A stretch of 13,193 bases of DNA, taken from contig CAZHCA010000041.1 of assembly GCA_964530825.1 (NCBI GenBank), positions 1 through 13,193 of the forward strand. Direction: 5' to 3'. The number at the start of each line of letters is the position of its first letter. Within the stretch, counting starts at the first letter, position 1. Shown here piece after piece: positions 1-7,371 of this stretch. The translations under genes were made by a program, and so were the position numbers. This stretch comes from CAZHCA01 sp964530825. Its GTDB lineage: Bacteria > Bacteroidota > Bacteroidia > Chitinophagales > Saprospiraceae. The notes below the pieces were generated by a model. It made no database searches, was not told the origin of the DNA, and was given only the letters and a program-made list of their open reading frames with translations.

Positions 1-1
1 T

Positions 2-199
2 CATTTTGTTGAGAAAAACTAAAACTACTACAAATCATTTTTAGACAACTTCAATGTACCATTAGATCATGAAGAGAAACGGTATAAAAAAAGCCATAAA
101 CCTCCGACTACGGAGATGATGAAATCAAGGATTGCGGCCTACCATCAACTCGATTATGATCTATATGAATTTGCTTTGAAGTTGTTTAAACGTGGATAA
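2..199 (+). pseudogene. 3' end of a probable sulfotransferase gene, with an in-frame stop
   Basis: Reading in frame from position 2 gives HFVEKN, a TAA stop at 20-22, then NYYKSFLDNFNV and a tail that includes RIAAYHQLDYDLYEFALKLF, ending at TAA 197-199. The ending, with an acidic Asp-x-x-Leu-Tyr-Glu helix just before the stop, resembles the C-terminus of bacterial sulfotransferases, and two intact sulfotransferase genes lie in this window. Coding-like sequence on both sides of the TAA suggests a sense codon such as TTA (Leu) was changed, so I call it a pseudogene remnant. The 5' part lies outside the window, so the PAPS-binding motifs cannot be checked. The stop overlaps the GTG start of the next gene by 8 nt, as expected in a former operon. 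The assignment to sulfotransferases rests on a short segment and is only moderately secure. Confidence 0.45.
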
Positions 200-994
200 T
201 TTTAATATTTTCCAAATCACTAATAATTTTCCCCCTATTATCGGTGGCGTAGGTGATTATACCTACTATTTGTCCCAGGAGTTTAGCAAGAAGGGGATCA
301 AGGTAACTGTGGTTTGCCGGGCGAGTGATGAGGTGATCGAGTCGGCCGGGCAGCACAAAGGCCTTGAGGTACGACCTGAAATCGCCGACTGGGATCAAGC
401 GGGTATCCAAAGACTGCTTCGGATCATAGCGGAAGAAAAGCCGGATTGGGTGATTTTACAATACGTGCCGTACGCTTTTCAACAATGGGGCGTGCCTTTA
501 CAGCTACTTTTTTTGGCTAAGGCATTAAGAAAAAAAACACTTAGTAAGTTATTTATCTTTTTCCATGAGGCTCAAATCCGCTGGCCGGGTATGCGTCTGA
601 AATATTGGCCGGTAGCTCTAGGGCAGCGCCTTATCGCAAGGCAATTGTGCAGGCATGCAGACCAGATTGCGACCAGTATTCCAAAATACGCTGAGCTATT
701 AAAGCAGCATGTGTAAGCTTCCCCAAAAGCGGTGCATTTGCGGCAGCTCTAGCTGCAGGACTTACCATTTGCGCAATAGCCGGCGATCATACTGAAAAAA
801 AGAAATTGATGGAGAGCGGTGTCCAATTTTTTCAAACGGATGAAGAGTTTAAAACCCTTTTGAAAAATCTTTACTGGGATGAAGAGAAAAGGGCGGATCT
901 AGCAGAGTGTTCTAGACAGTATTTCGAAAGCTATTTGAAATGGGTAAATATTGCAAACGATTTTTTATTGATAAATGACCCATCAGTTGATTAA
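192..994 (+). pseudogene. Glycosyltransferase (GT-B fold, GT4-like), internally deleted and frameshifted
   Basis: The first part (192-716, GTG start, 174 residues) is a typical GT-B N-terminal domain: a first strand FNIFQITNNF, a Gly-rich loop PPIIGGVGDYTYYL, and SIPKYAEL near its end. It stops at TAA 714-716, just where family members continue into the inter-domain segment. In another frame, from about 713, the sequence reads SFPKSGAFAAALAAGLTICA and runs to TAA 992-994. This matches the C-terminal nucleotide-sugar-binding region (SGA-AAL-G motif) and the final Trp-containing helix (YLKWVNIANDF). Together the pieces give about 265 residues where 360-390 are usual, so roughly 100-120 central residues and the reading frame are gone. 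The ATG at 806 could start a 62-residue peptide but would not make an enzyme. A GT-B enzyme without its central region should be inactive. Confidence 0.8.
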
Positions 995-1115
995 CCTGAA
1001 TCCAATCATCAATTTCTAAATTGTTTTTCACCCTCTTAAGGTTGGAGATCGAGTCTAAAAAGAGCAAGGATTACCAGGTTAAAAGACTCTTAGAAAGATT
1101 ATTCAATACTTTTAG

Positions 1116-1841
1116 ATGGGTAGAGAGAAGAATAAATCTATTAAATCAGAATTGGAACGCAGAAAAATTCACTTGATTATCGGTGTTGAAAGAAGTGGTA
1201 CGTCCCTTCTTGCAGGTCTATTAGCAAACAGTGGAGCGACATTTGGTCTACAACTTCGAACAGATTGGGTACGTTCTGGAGGCTCTTTTGAACATCCGAA
1301 GTTGCTTGAAATTAATAAAGTTATAAGCCGGCTCAAGAAACAAAAAATAATTTCTGATCGATTGAATCGCATCAGGGAAAATAAAATTATTACTCTTGCA
1401 AGGTCAATTCCTGAGGGAATAGAATATTTGAAGTTTCCCCTTAATTCTCATCTTTATCCGTATTACTTCCACAGAGCTGGGTTTGATGTAAAACTTATTG
1501 TTTCCTTGCGGAAATTTTCAGGGTACTTTACAAGTAAGCACAGAAAGAATGGCGCAGAATTTAAGCAAGCTAAGGAGGAGTATATCAATATTTATGGTAC
1601 AATTTGTGCTCTGATCAATTTATTTCCCGCCGTGGTAATCACTTACGAAGGACTCATAAGCAACCCTAATCCAATTTTGGAGGAGTTGGGTAAGTTTACT
1701 GATCTTTCTTACGAAAGATTAATCGGGAATTACCAGAGAATAACCAAACATTCCCGGGTTTATAATTTTGATGTACCTTGTCCAGAATGTGATGAACTTT
1801 ATCAGAGGTTACATGCACTCGGAAAAGTCAATAGAGGCTAA
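1116..1841 (+). CDS. Sulfotransferase family protein
   Basis: This 241-residue protein is predicted to move a sulfonate group from PAPS to an acceptor, here most likely a sugar of the polysaccharide, in the cytoplasm. The 5'-phosphosulfate-binding loop is clear near the N-terminus (residues 21-32, IIGVERSGTSLL). A 3'-phosphate-binding segment follows at about residues 127-140 (LIVSLRKFSGYF, with Arg132 and Ser135). Between them SGGSFEHPKLLEIN matches the region that follows the first loop in bacterial sulfotransferases. The length is near the family's lower end but the fold looks complete. The ATG at 1116 is preceded by a 121-nt spacer without a strong ribosome-binding site. The gene is visibly richer in A and T than the glycosyltransferase genes downstream, which suggests separate acquisition. 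The acceptor cannot be told from sequence. Confidence 0.82.
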   Translation: MGREKNKSIKSELERRKIHLIIGVERSGTSLLAGLLANSGATFGLQLRTDWVRSGGSFEHPKLLEINKVISRLKKQKIISDRLNRIRENKIITLARSIPEGIEYLKFPLNSHLYPYYFHRAGFDVKLIVSLRKFSGYFTSKHRKNGAEFKQAKEEYINIYGTICALINLFPAVVITYEGLISNPNPILEELGKFTDLSYERLIGNYQRITKHSRVYNFDVPCPECDELYQRLHALGKVNRG

Positions 1842-1852
1842 TTCTTTCATTG

Positions 1853-2860
1853 ATGACTATTGCTTTTTACTCCCCTAATTTCTATCCGCTGGTCGGAGGC
1901 TTGGAAAATGTAGTTTTCGATCTGGCGGAAGAACTTTCTAAATTGGGTCACAACATTACGGTGATCACCAATACCGAAGGTGATGGAACGGATGAATTTT
2001 CGTTTCAAATCTTAAGACAACCATCAGGCAGGGTCATTAGAACCATTATCAAAGCGGCCGATGTATTCGTCCAGTTTAACGTTTCCATTCCCGGTACCTT
2101 GCAGTGGCTGGGTACCGGTACGCCTCTGGTTGTCTCTCACCAGGGCGAAAATCCCAATAACATCAAAGGAAAGATAAGGATAAGCATCGCTAATAACCTG
2201 GCACGCAAAAATGTAGCTTGTAGCCAATACATTGCCCACAAATACCGCCATTCGGTATTTGTGCCCAACCCTTACCGGCATGCGCTTTTTCAAAATACAA
2301 CGCCCATTGCTCAACGTAGTCGCGATCTTGTTTTTTTGGGTCGCCTGGTTTCTGATAAAGGGGCCGATTTATTATTGCAAGCCGTAAGGGCGCTCCGGCA
2401 AGAAGGTGCCATCGTCACCGCCTCTATTATCGGGAGCGGACCCGAAGCATCGGCACTCCAGGACTACACCTACCGGTATCACCTGGATGAACAGATTGTT
2501 TTTACAGGACAAAAAACGGGCACAGCGCTCGTCGAGTTGCTTAACCAACATAAAATAATGGTTGTTCCTTCTCGCTGGCAGGAGCCATTCGGTATTGTAG
2601 CATTGGAGGGTATCGCCTGCGGCTGTTATGTAATCGGATCGGATGGAGGTGGACTCCCGGAAGCCATTGGGCCCTGTGGTATCACCTTCCCCAACGGAGA
2701 CCTTAAGGCGTTGGTAAGTTTGTTAAATGATACGTTTGCGAATTTTGCTTCCGTACATGCACGGGCTCAGGCGTCGGCTGCAGATCACCTGGTCAAACAC
2801 CGCAAGCAGGAAGTGGCCAAAGCTTTCCTGCAGGAATTCGAAAAGGTTGTAAATGGGTAA
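1853..2860 (+). CDS. Glycosyltransferase family 4 (retaining, GT-B)
   Basis: This 335-residue enzyme is predicted to transfer a sugar from a nucleotide-sugar donor to a growing lipid-linked glycan at the cytoplasmic face of the membrane. It has the N-terminal Gly-rich loop (residues 11-18, YPLVGGLE), the C-terminal domain start LVFLGRLVSDKGADLLLQA (159-177), and the GT4 signature EPFGIVALE (Glu244-x7-Glu252) followed by ACGCYVIGSDGGGLPE. The N-terminal domain is rather short. I start it at ATG 1853; a TTG directly before it (1850) is also possible. It begins 11 nt after the sulfotransferase stop, and its end overlaps the membrane protein gene by 8 nt, so the genes are probably co-transcribed and translationally coupled. 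Donor and acceptor are unknown. Confidence 0.9.
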   Translation: MTIAFYSPNFYPLVGGLENVVFDLAEELSKLGHNITVITNTEGDGTDEFSFQILRQPSGRVIRTIIKAADVFVQFNVSIPGTLQWLGTGTPLVVSHQGENPNNIKGKIRISIANNLARKNVACSQYIAHKYRHSVFVPNPYRHALFQNTTPIAQRSRDLVFLGRLVSDKGADLLLQAVRALRQEGAIVTASIIGSGPEASALQDYTYRYHLDEQIVFTGQKTGTALVELLNQHKIMVVPSRWQEPFGIVALEGIACGCYVIGSDGGGLPEAIGPCGITFPNGDLKALVSLLNDTFANFASVHARAQASAADHLVKHRKQEVAKAFLQEFEKVVNG

Positions 2861-4109
2861 AGCTCTTTCGATGCGATCGGCTACCGGGCAGATCAACTGG
2901 GCCATCCTGCTGTCTTTTCTGTTCACGACCTTCAGTGGAGCGGCCCGCAAATGGTTCATCAGTTCGGGTGCCTTTGGCAATGTGGTGCTGCTTGTGCAGT
3001 TGGTCATGCCCTGGCTGCTATTTGCCGTACTCTTTTTGCCCAAGAAAAAAATGGCGGCGCCTGGCCTGATGGCTAGTTACCTGATTTACCTTATTATTGC
3101 GGCCGCCAATGTATTGAATAAGACCCTATACCATGGCATCCTGGGCATCGTATTGCACGGCGGGTTTTTTATATTGCTCTTCACCTACCTCGCCAACCGG
3201 GATAAGGTGCAGTTAGGGCCCCTCCTGCAAGTTTTCACCCTGGTGGCCGTGCTGGAGGTCGTGTTGGGGGTCATTCAGTACCAGTTACCCCCTATCCACT
3301 TTCTGAATAAATACGCCACCGATCAGGTCCAGACGATTGCAGTGGTCGATGGAAGGGTACGCATCACGGGTACCTTCAGCTATATTGGCGGTTACGGTGC
3401 CTTTGTCATATTCATGGCCATGCTGGCCTGGGCCTATCCCTTGCTGACCCAAAAGGTCAACGCCTTCTTTTACTTGCTGCCTGGCATGAGCTTGATTGCA
3501 GCCATCATGAACGGAGGGCGTGGCCCCACGGCTTTGGTAATTATGTTTTTGATTTTGGGGCAGGTTTTTTCTCCGCACCGGGCACGCTCGCTACGGCTTT
3601 TTTTGGCGGCTTTGGTCCTGGGGGGGGCTGTGATCGCCTTTTCGCCCAGGGTGCAGGACTTTGTCGTCAACACCTACGAAAGCTTTATGACCCGGGTGCG
3701 CGCCAACCAGGCCTCGGGTGAGCAAACCCGCAGGATACTGGGACCGATCGAAGAAGTCATTTATTTCAGGGGCCAATATCCCGTTTTTGGGGTGGGCCTG
3801 GGCGCCACCTACCAGGGGGCCAATGCCGTCTGGGGAGAATCCTATTATGCCAGGCAATACGGCGGTTACGAAGAAGAAATGGAACGGGTGATTATCGAGG
3901 GCGGGTTTTTGTTATTTTTTTTCAAGCTGATCTTGCTAGCCGTTTTTGCTTTCCATTGGTCTGTTCCCTGGATTCCCAAAATTATTCTATTGGCCCTTAC
4001 AGTACTATTTATTCCTATTGTATTTAATATCTACCAAGTTTACTACATGGCTTTAGGGTTTATTCTGTTGGATCAGGCTTACTTAACACCCACCCAAACC
4101 AAAGATTGA
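2853..4109 (+). CDS. O-antigen polymerase/ligase-like membrane protein (Wzy/WaaL type)
   Basis: This 418-residue protein is almost entirely hydrophobic segments, about ten to twelve by eye, consistent with an inner-membrane Wzy polymerase or O-antigen ligase. It would join lipid-linked repeat units on the outer face of the cytoplasmic membrane. Family-typical features are a central GTFSYIGGYGAF segment, a following MNGGRGPTALV with Arg and Gly at a membrane boundary, and a large polar loop (roughly residues 265-345) that contains ASGEQTRRILGPIEE and VFGVGLGATYQG. Arg and Gly-x-Gly residues in that loop are characteristic of polymerases and ligases. ATG 2853 overlaps the previous stop by 8 nt, and its TGA overlaps the TTG start of the next gene (TTGA), so it is embedded in the operon. 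Primary sequence alone does not separate polymerase from ligase; the context favours Wzy. Confidence 0.82.
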   Translation: MGKALSMRSATGQINWAILLSFLFTTFSGAARKWFISSGAFGNVVLLVQLVMPWLLFAVLFLPKKKMAAPGLMASYLIYLIIAAANVLNKTLYHGILGIVLHGGFFILLFTYLANRDKVQLGPLLQVFTLVAVLEVVLGVIQYQLPPIHFLNKYATDQVQTIAVVDGRVRITGTFSYIGGYGAFVIFMAMLAWAYPLLTQKVNAFFYLLPGMSLIAAIMNGGRGPTALVIMFLILGQVFSPHRARSLRLFLAALVLGGAVIAFSPRVQDFVVNTYESFMTRVRANQASGEQTRRILGPIEEVIYFRGQYPVFGVGLGATYQGANAVWGESYYARQYGGYEEEMERVIIEGGFLLFFFKLILLAVFAFHWSVPWIPKIILLALTVLFIPIVFNIYQVYYMALGFILLDQAYLTPTQTKD

Positions 4110-5305
4110 GAATTATAGTCAGCCAGCCCGGCAAGCAATATACCGATCAGTTATTGGCGGCCATTAGTCAGCGAGATTGGTTAGAGGTGTTTTATTCCGC
4201 ATTCGTTACGAATAAAATTTTTCCACAAATACCCGCAGGACTAACCAAGCCTTTAAGGGACGGTCTAAAAAAGCGTTATTTTAGGCATCTCTCTCCTCAA
4301 GTTGTCCAGCATTTTCCCTTGCTGGCCTTACGGGAGCAGCTGGCGAAAAGGTGGAAAGCCTATGAGGGCCACATTTATGTACTTCGGCAATTTGACCAGC
4401 AGGTGGCTAAAAAGCTGGGCAGCGTACCGTACGATCTGGTTGTAGGCTATGAGAATGGCAATCTACTCTCTTTCCAGCAGGCCAGGAAAGACGGCAAGCC
4501 AACGGTACTTGACCTGGCCCAGATCCACCATGAGGCCATCGTCGATATTTTGGCCCCCATCCAAGGACAAAGTTGGGCGGCATTCGAACGCGAGGTGGTC
4601 AACCCCTATAAATCGGAGGCCTTGCAGTCTACTAGCTATATTTTGACCCTTTCTACTTTTGCCAAGCAAAGCCTGATTTTCCGGGATGTACCGGAACAAA
4701 AAATCTACGAGGTTAATTTAGGAGTCGACCATAAACGCTTCCAACTGCAATCGAATGCCAAAGATCCGAATCGCAAGTTGCGTTTCCTGTTCGTGGGGAC
4801 CCTGACCCGGCGAAAAGGCCTGGGATTATTATTAGCCACCTGGAAAAAGCTGGCACTCCGGCACGCTGAGTTAGTCTTGGTTGGTCCTATGGGCGACGCA
4901 AGGGACGTCTTACATGCATACGATGGATTCTTTACCCATATTCCTTTTTTACACCACGAGGCGTTGGTAAAGGAATACCAGCGCGCCGATGTTTTCGTCT
5001 TCCCCTCCCACCTCGACTCCTGGGCTCAGACCGTGATCGAGGCTATGGCCTGCGGCACCCCGGTTATCGTGACCGAAAACACCGGGGCCAAGGATGCGGT
5101 TCAGCAGGGGGGCGGCTTTGTGATCCCCGTTGATGATGCCCAGGCATTGGCTGAAAAAATCCATTATTTCTACGATAACCCCACGGAAATTGAACGAATG
5201 GGGCGGGAGGCCCACCGGGTAGCCCAGCAGTACAGCTGGGACAACTACCACCGGCAAGTTGTAGAAGCCTTAACCGACATTTGGAGGCGCGAGGGATTAC
5301 TATGA
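4106..5305 (+). CDS. Glycosyltransferase family 4, with Asp in place of the first signature Glu
   Basis: This 399-residue GT-B enzyme starts at TTG 4106, which overlaps the previous TGA as TTGA. Its N-terminus (MRIIVSQPGKQYTDQLLAAI) lacks the usual Gly-Gly loop and resembles a GT4 subgroup that opens with a PGKQ motif. The C-terminal domain begins at KLRFLFVGTLTRRKGLGLLL (residues 224-243). The signature reads DSWAQTVIE (Asp304-x7-Glu312), then AMACGTPVIVTENTGAKD. The first Glu of the E-x7-E motif is therefore Asp, a conservative change seen in some GT4 proteins, and the rest of the donor site looks intact. It probably adds one sugar of the repeat unit. TGA 5303-5305 overlaps the next ATG as ATGA, which implies translational coupling. 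Confidence 0.88.
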   Translation: MRIIVSQPGKQYTDQLLAAISQRDWLEVFYSAFVTNKIFPQIPAGLTKPLRDGLKKRYFRHLSPQVVQHFPLLALREQLAKRWKAYEGHIYVLRQFDQQVAKKLGSVPYDLVVGYENGNLLSFQQARKDGKPTVLDLAQIHHEAIVDILAPIQGQSWAAFEREVVNPYKSEALQSTSYILTLSTFAKQSLIFRDVPEQKIYEVNLGVDHKRFQLQSNAKDPNRKLRFLFVGTLTRRKGLGLLLATWKKLALRHAELVLVGPMGDARDVLHAYDGFFTHIPFLHHEALVKEYQRADVFVFPSHLDSWAQTVIEAMACGTPVIVTENTGAKDAVQQGGGFVIPVDDAQALAEKIHYFYDNPTEIERMGREAHRVAQQYSWDNYHRQVVEALTDIWRREGLL

Positions 5306-6336
5306 AGAATAAACCGACCGCTGAAGCAGCGACATTATTTGAAGTTGTGCTCATTAGCCGTAAGGCATTTTCCGGGCAGTACAGCATCGAGCAGGTTTTC
5401 CAACAGGTGGTCCCTCATTTGCAGCAAAACTATAAAGTACGTGACTACCGTTTGCCATATCCAAGCAAAGGACTATGGCCACGCATCCAGTCGGCCCTGG
5501 CTGCCCGTCGCCACCAGGGCAAGGTCAACCATATTACCGGTGACATTACCTACGTTGCCCCTTTTTTAAAAGGACGCAAAACAATCGTCACCGTCCATGA
5601 CTGCGGCTTCGTGCACCGGGCAGGCGGGATTAAAAAGGGGCTCCTAAAATTTTTCTGGCTTACTTGGCCCTGTCGCCACGCTCAGATAGTGACTGCCATT
5701 TCGGAGACCACCAAAAGAGACTTACTCCAATTGGTTCGTCTACCTGCCGGTAAGGTGCGGGTCGTGCCCAATCCACTTACTTTGGTGAAGGAAGCGGAGC
5801 AGCGCACCTCTTCCCCCAATAACCCTAAGCCGGTAATCCTGCATATCGGCACCAAGGCCAACAAGAATTTGCAGCGCCTTATTCCAGCCTTGCAAGGACT
5901 CGAGGTAACCCTCCACATAGTAGGAAAATTGAATGACCGTCAATTTACGCTGCTTGAGGAGTATGCTATCGATTACCGCAATAGCTGGAACCTGACCGAT
6001 AGCGAACTCCTTGAAAAATACCGGCAAGCAGACCTATTGGCTTTCGTATCCACAATCGAAGGCTTCGGCCTGCCCATTATTGAGGCCCAAGCATTGGGAT
6101 GCCCGGTGCTGACCAGTAATTGCTCCAGTATGCCCGAGGTAGCAGGTGCAGGTGCCCACCTGGTGGATCCTTACGAAACGCCGGCTATTCGTGCGGGTAT
6201 CTTGCGGTTGCTGGAAGACCGACCGTATCGAGAGCATTTAATCGAGCAAGGCTATCGAAATATTGGTCGCTTTCGACCTCAGGCTATTGCCCGGCGATAC
6301 TTAGCATTATACGACGAAATACTCGCCGACACCTAA
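5302..6336 (+). CDS. Glycosyltransferase family 4
   Basis: I place the start at ATG 5302, which shares an ATGA overlap with the previous stop and has a GGAGG/GAGGGA purine stretch upstream, rather than at the more upstream TTG 5281. The 344-residue product has an N-terminal GT-B domain with TIVTVHDCGFVHRAGG (residues 94-109) and a linker with AISETTKRDLL and VRVVPNPL. The C-terminal domain begins VILHIGTKANKNLQRL. The GT4 signature is EGFGLPIIE (Glu253-x7-Glu261), followed by ALGCPVLTSNCSSMPEVAG. Family members of this mannosyltransferase-like type are usually 340-380 residues, so it looks complete. Its TAA at 6334-6336 overlaps the ATG of the truncated glycosyltransferase that follows (TAATG). 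Confidence 0.9.
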   Translation: MKNKPTAEAATLFEVVLISRKAFSGQYSIEQVFQQVVPHLQQNYKVRDYRLPYPSKGLWPRIQSALAARRHQGKVNHITGDITYVAPFLKGRKTIVTVHDCGFVHRAGGIKKGLLKFFWLTWPCRHAQIVTAISETTKRDLLQLVRLPAGKVRVVPNPLTLVKEAEQRTSSPNNPKPVILHIGTKANKNLQRLIPALQGLEVTLHIVGKLNDRQFTLLEEYAIDYRNSWNLTDSELLEKYRQADLLAFVSTIEGFGLPIIEAQALGCPVLTSNCSSMPEVAGAGAHLVDPYETPAIRAGILRLLEDRPYREHLIEQGYRNIGRFRPQAIARRYLALYDEILADT

Positions 6337-6455
6337 TGCCACGCCTCCTCCTCCTCACCGACTGGTTTGCGCCTGGCTACCAAGCCGGGGGGCCGATTCG
6401 TTTAGGTGCAATTACTAGGAACTTTTTTAGCCCATCATTTTGTTTTAATAGATGA
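6336..6455 (+). pseudogene. 5' stub of a glycosyltransferase gene cut off by the Rpn insertion
   Basis: ATG 6336 opens MPRLLLLTDWFAPGYQAGGP and then Ile-Arg, the first strand and Gly-Gly loop of a GT-B enzyme. After 22 codons (6401) the similarity to glycosyltransferases ends. The frame runs through unrelated residues (LGAITRNFFSPSFCFNR) into TGA 6453-6455. The same 22-codon opening recurs at 7368-7433 at the head of a full-length glycosyltransferase. The start overlaps the upstream stop as TAATG, so this was once the next gene of the operon. A 39-residue product cannot be an enzyme. It may be the remains of a separate paralogue, because its codons differ from the downstream copy after the shared 35-nt block. 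Confidence 0.82.
6345..6379 (+). repeat. 35-nt direct repeat, left copy
   Basis: This stretch is identical to 7377-7411 over 35 nt. It codes for four Leu codons and TDWFAPG at the head of a glycosyltransferase. Beyond it the two copies still encode nearly the same residues but differ at third codon positions (tac/tat, gcc/gca, ggg/ggt, ggg/ggc, ccg/ccc, att/atc, cgt/cgc). Confidence 0.9.
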
Positions 6456-6486
6456 TTTTTGCTGGCTTGCAAAGTGTCCAATCCTT

Positions 6487-7371
6487 ATGCGTACATTAAA
6501 AGATAAATATATCAATCCCCTGACGGATTTTGGTTTCAAGAAGCTTTTTGGGACGGAACCCAATAAAATACTCCTGATCGATTTCTTGAATCAAATACTG
6601 CCCGCTAAGCATCAGATTAGAGACTTGAGCTACTCCCGCAACGAACAGATGGGGCATAATGAGCTAGACCGCAAGGCTATTTTCGACTTGTACTGTATCG
6701 GGGAGTCTGGGGAAAGATTTATCGTAGAAATCCAAAAAGCCAGACAAAATTTTTTTAAGGATAGAAGTATCTACTATGCTTCTTTCCCTATTCAGGAGCA
6801 AGCTCAGAAAGGGGATTGGGATTATCATCTGGAGCCGGTATACACCGTAGGTATACTGGATTTTATCTTCGAAGATCATAAAGCAGAAAAAGAATTACTG
6901 CATGTAGTAGAGTTGAAAAACCAGCATTGTGAGGTATTCTATGATAAGTTGACATTTATCTACATTGAGCTGCCCAAGTTCAAAAAGACACAAGCAGAAT
7001 TACAGACACAGTTTGATAGGTGGCTGTACGTTTTCCGGCATTTATCCGACTTACAGGATCGACCAACAGCTTTACAAGACCGAATATTCACCAAATTATT
7101 CGATGCAGCAGAGATCGCAAAGTTTTCGCCTGCGGAGCGGGAAGCTTACGAAGAGAGTTTAAAGTACTATCGAGATATGAAAAATGTGGTAGATACTTCA
7201 AGAGAAGAGGGTCTCCAACAAGGTCTCCAACAAGGTCTCCAACAAGGCATGATGCAGGGAATCGAACAAAGATCGGTAGAGATTGCCAGAGAGATGAAAG
7301 CGAACCAGGAATCAGTAGAGAAAATAATGCAGTACACCGGTCTCAGCCGACAACAAATAGAAGAACTATAA
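6487..7371 (+). CDS. Rpn family recombination-promoting nuclease / putative transposase (PD-(D/E)XK, COG5464 type)
   Basis: This 294-residue protein opens with the family hallmark at residues 8-34 (YINPLTDFGFKKLFGTE, then KILLIDFLN). It carries PD-(D/E)XK-type catalytic residues Asp67 (KAIFDLYC) and Glu81-x-Gln83 (FIVEIQKA). The C-terminus has a Gln/Gly repeat (three GLQQ units, then GMMQGIEQ) and a terminal helix YTGLSRQQIEEL, both typical of the family. Rpn proteins are DNA endonucleases that promote RecA-independent recombination in E. coli and spread by horizontal transfer. I use ATG 6487; an in-frame TTG/ATG region further upstream lacks family sequence. The gene lies between two copies of a glycosyltransferase 5' end, so it arrived by insertion or recombination, and its TAA overlaps the position of the next gene's start codon. 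All key residues are present, so it is probably functional. Confidence 0.88.
   Translation: MRTLKDKYINPLTDFGFKKLFGTEPNKILLIDFLNQILPAKHQIRDLSYSRNEQMGHNELDRKAIFDLYCIGESGERFIVEIQKARQNFFKDRSIYYASFPIQEQAQKGDWDYHLEPVYTVGILDFIFEDHKAEKELLHVVELKNQHCEVFYDKLTFIYIELPKFKKTQAELQTQFDRWLYVFRHLSDLQDRPTALQDRIFTKLFDAAEIAKFSPAEREAYEESLKYYRDMKNVVDTSREEGLQQGLQQGLQQGMMQGIEQRSVEIAREMKANQESVEKIMQYTGLSRQQIEEL
7210..7245 (+). repeat. Three tandem 12-nt units inside the Rpn gene
   Basis: The unit ggtctccaacaa occurs three times without a mismatch and encodes Gly-Leu-Gln-Gln each time. Tandem Gln/Gly repeats at this place are a family trait and can change length in frame by slippage. They lie between the catalytic domain and the C-terminal helix. 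Confidence 0.92.

Noticed and set aside
6402..6486. A promoter for the Rpn gene with Bacteroidota -33/-7 boxes
   Set aside because: A gatttttg at 6454-6461 is close to the -7 consensus, but the nearest TTTG is only 11 nt upstream instead of about 19-21.
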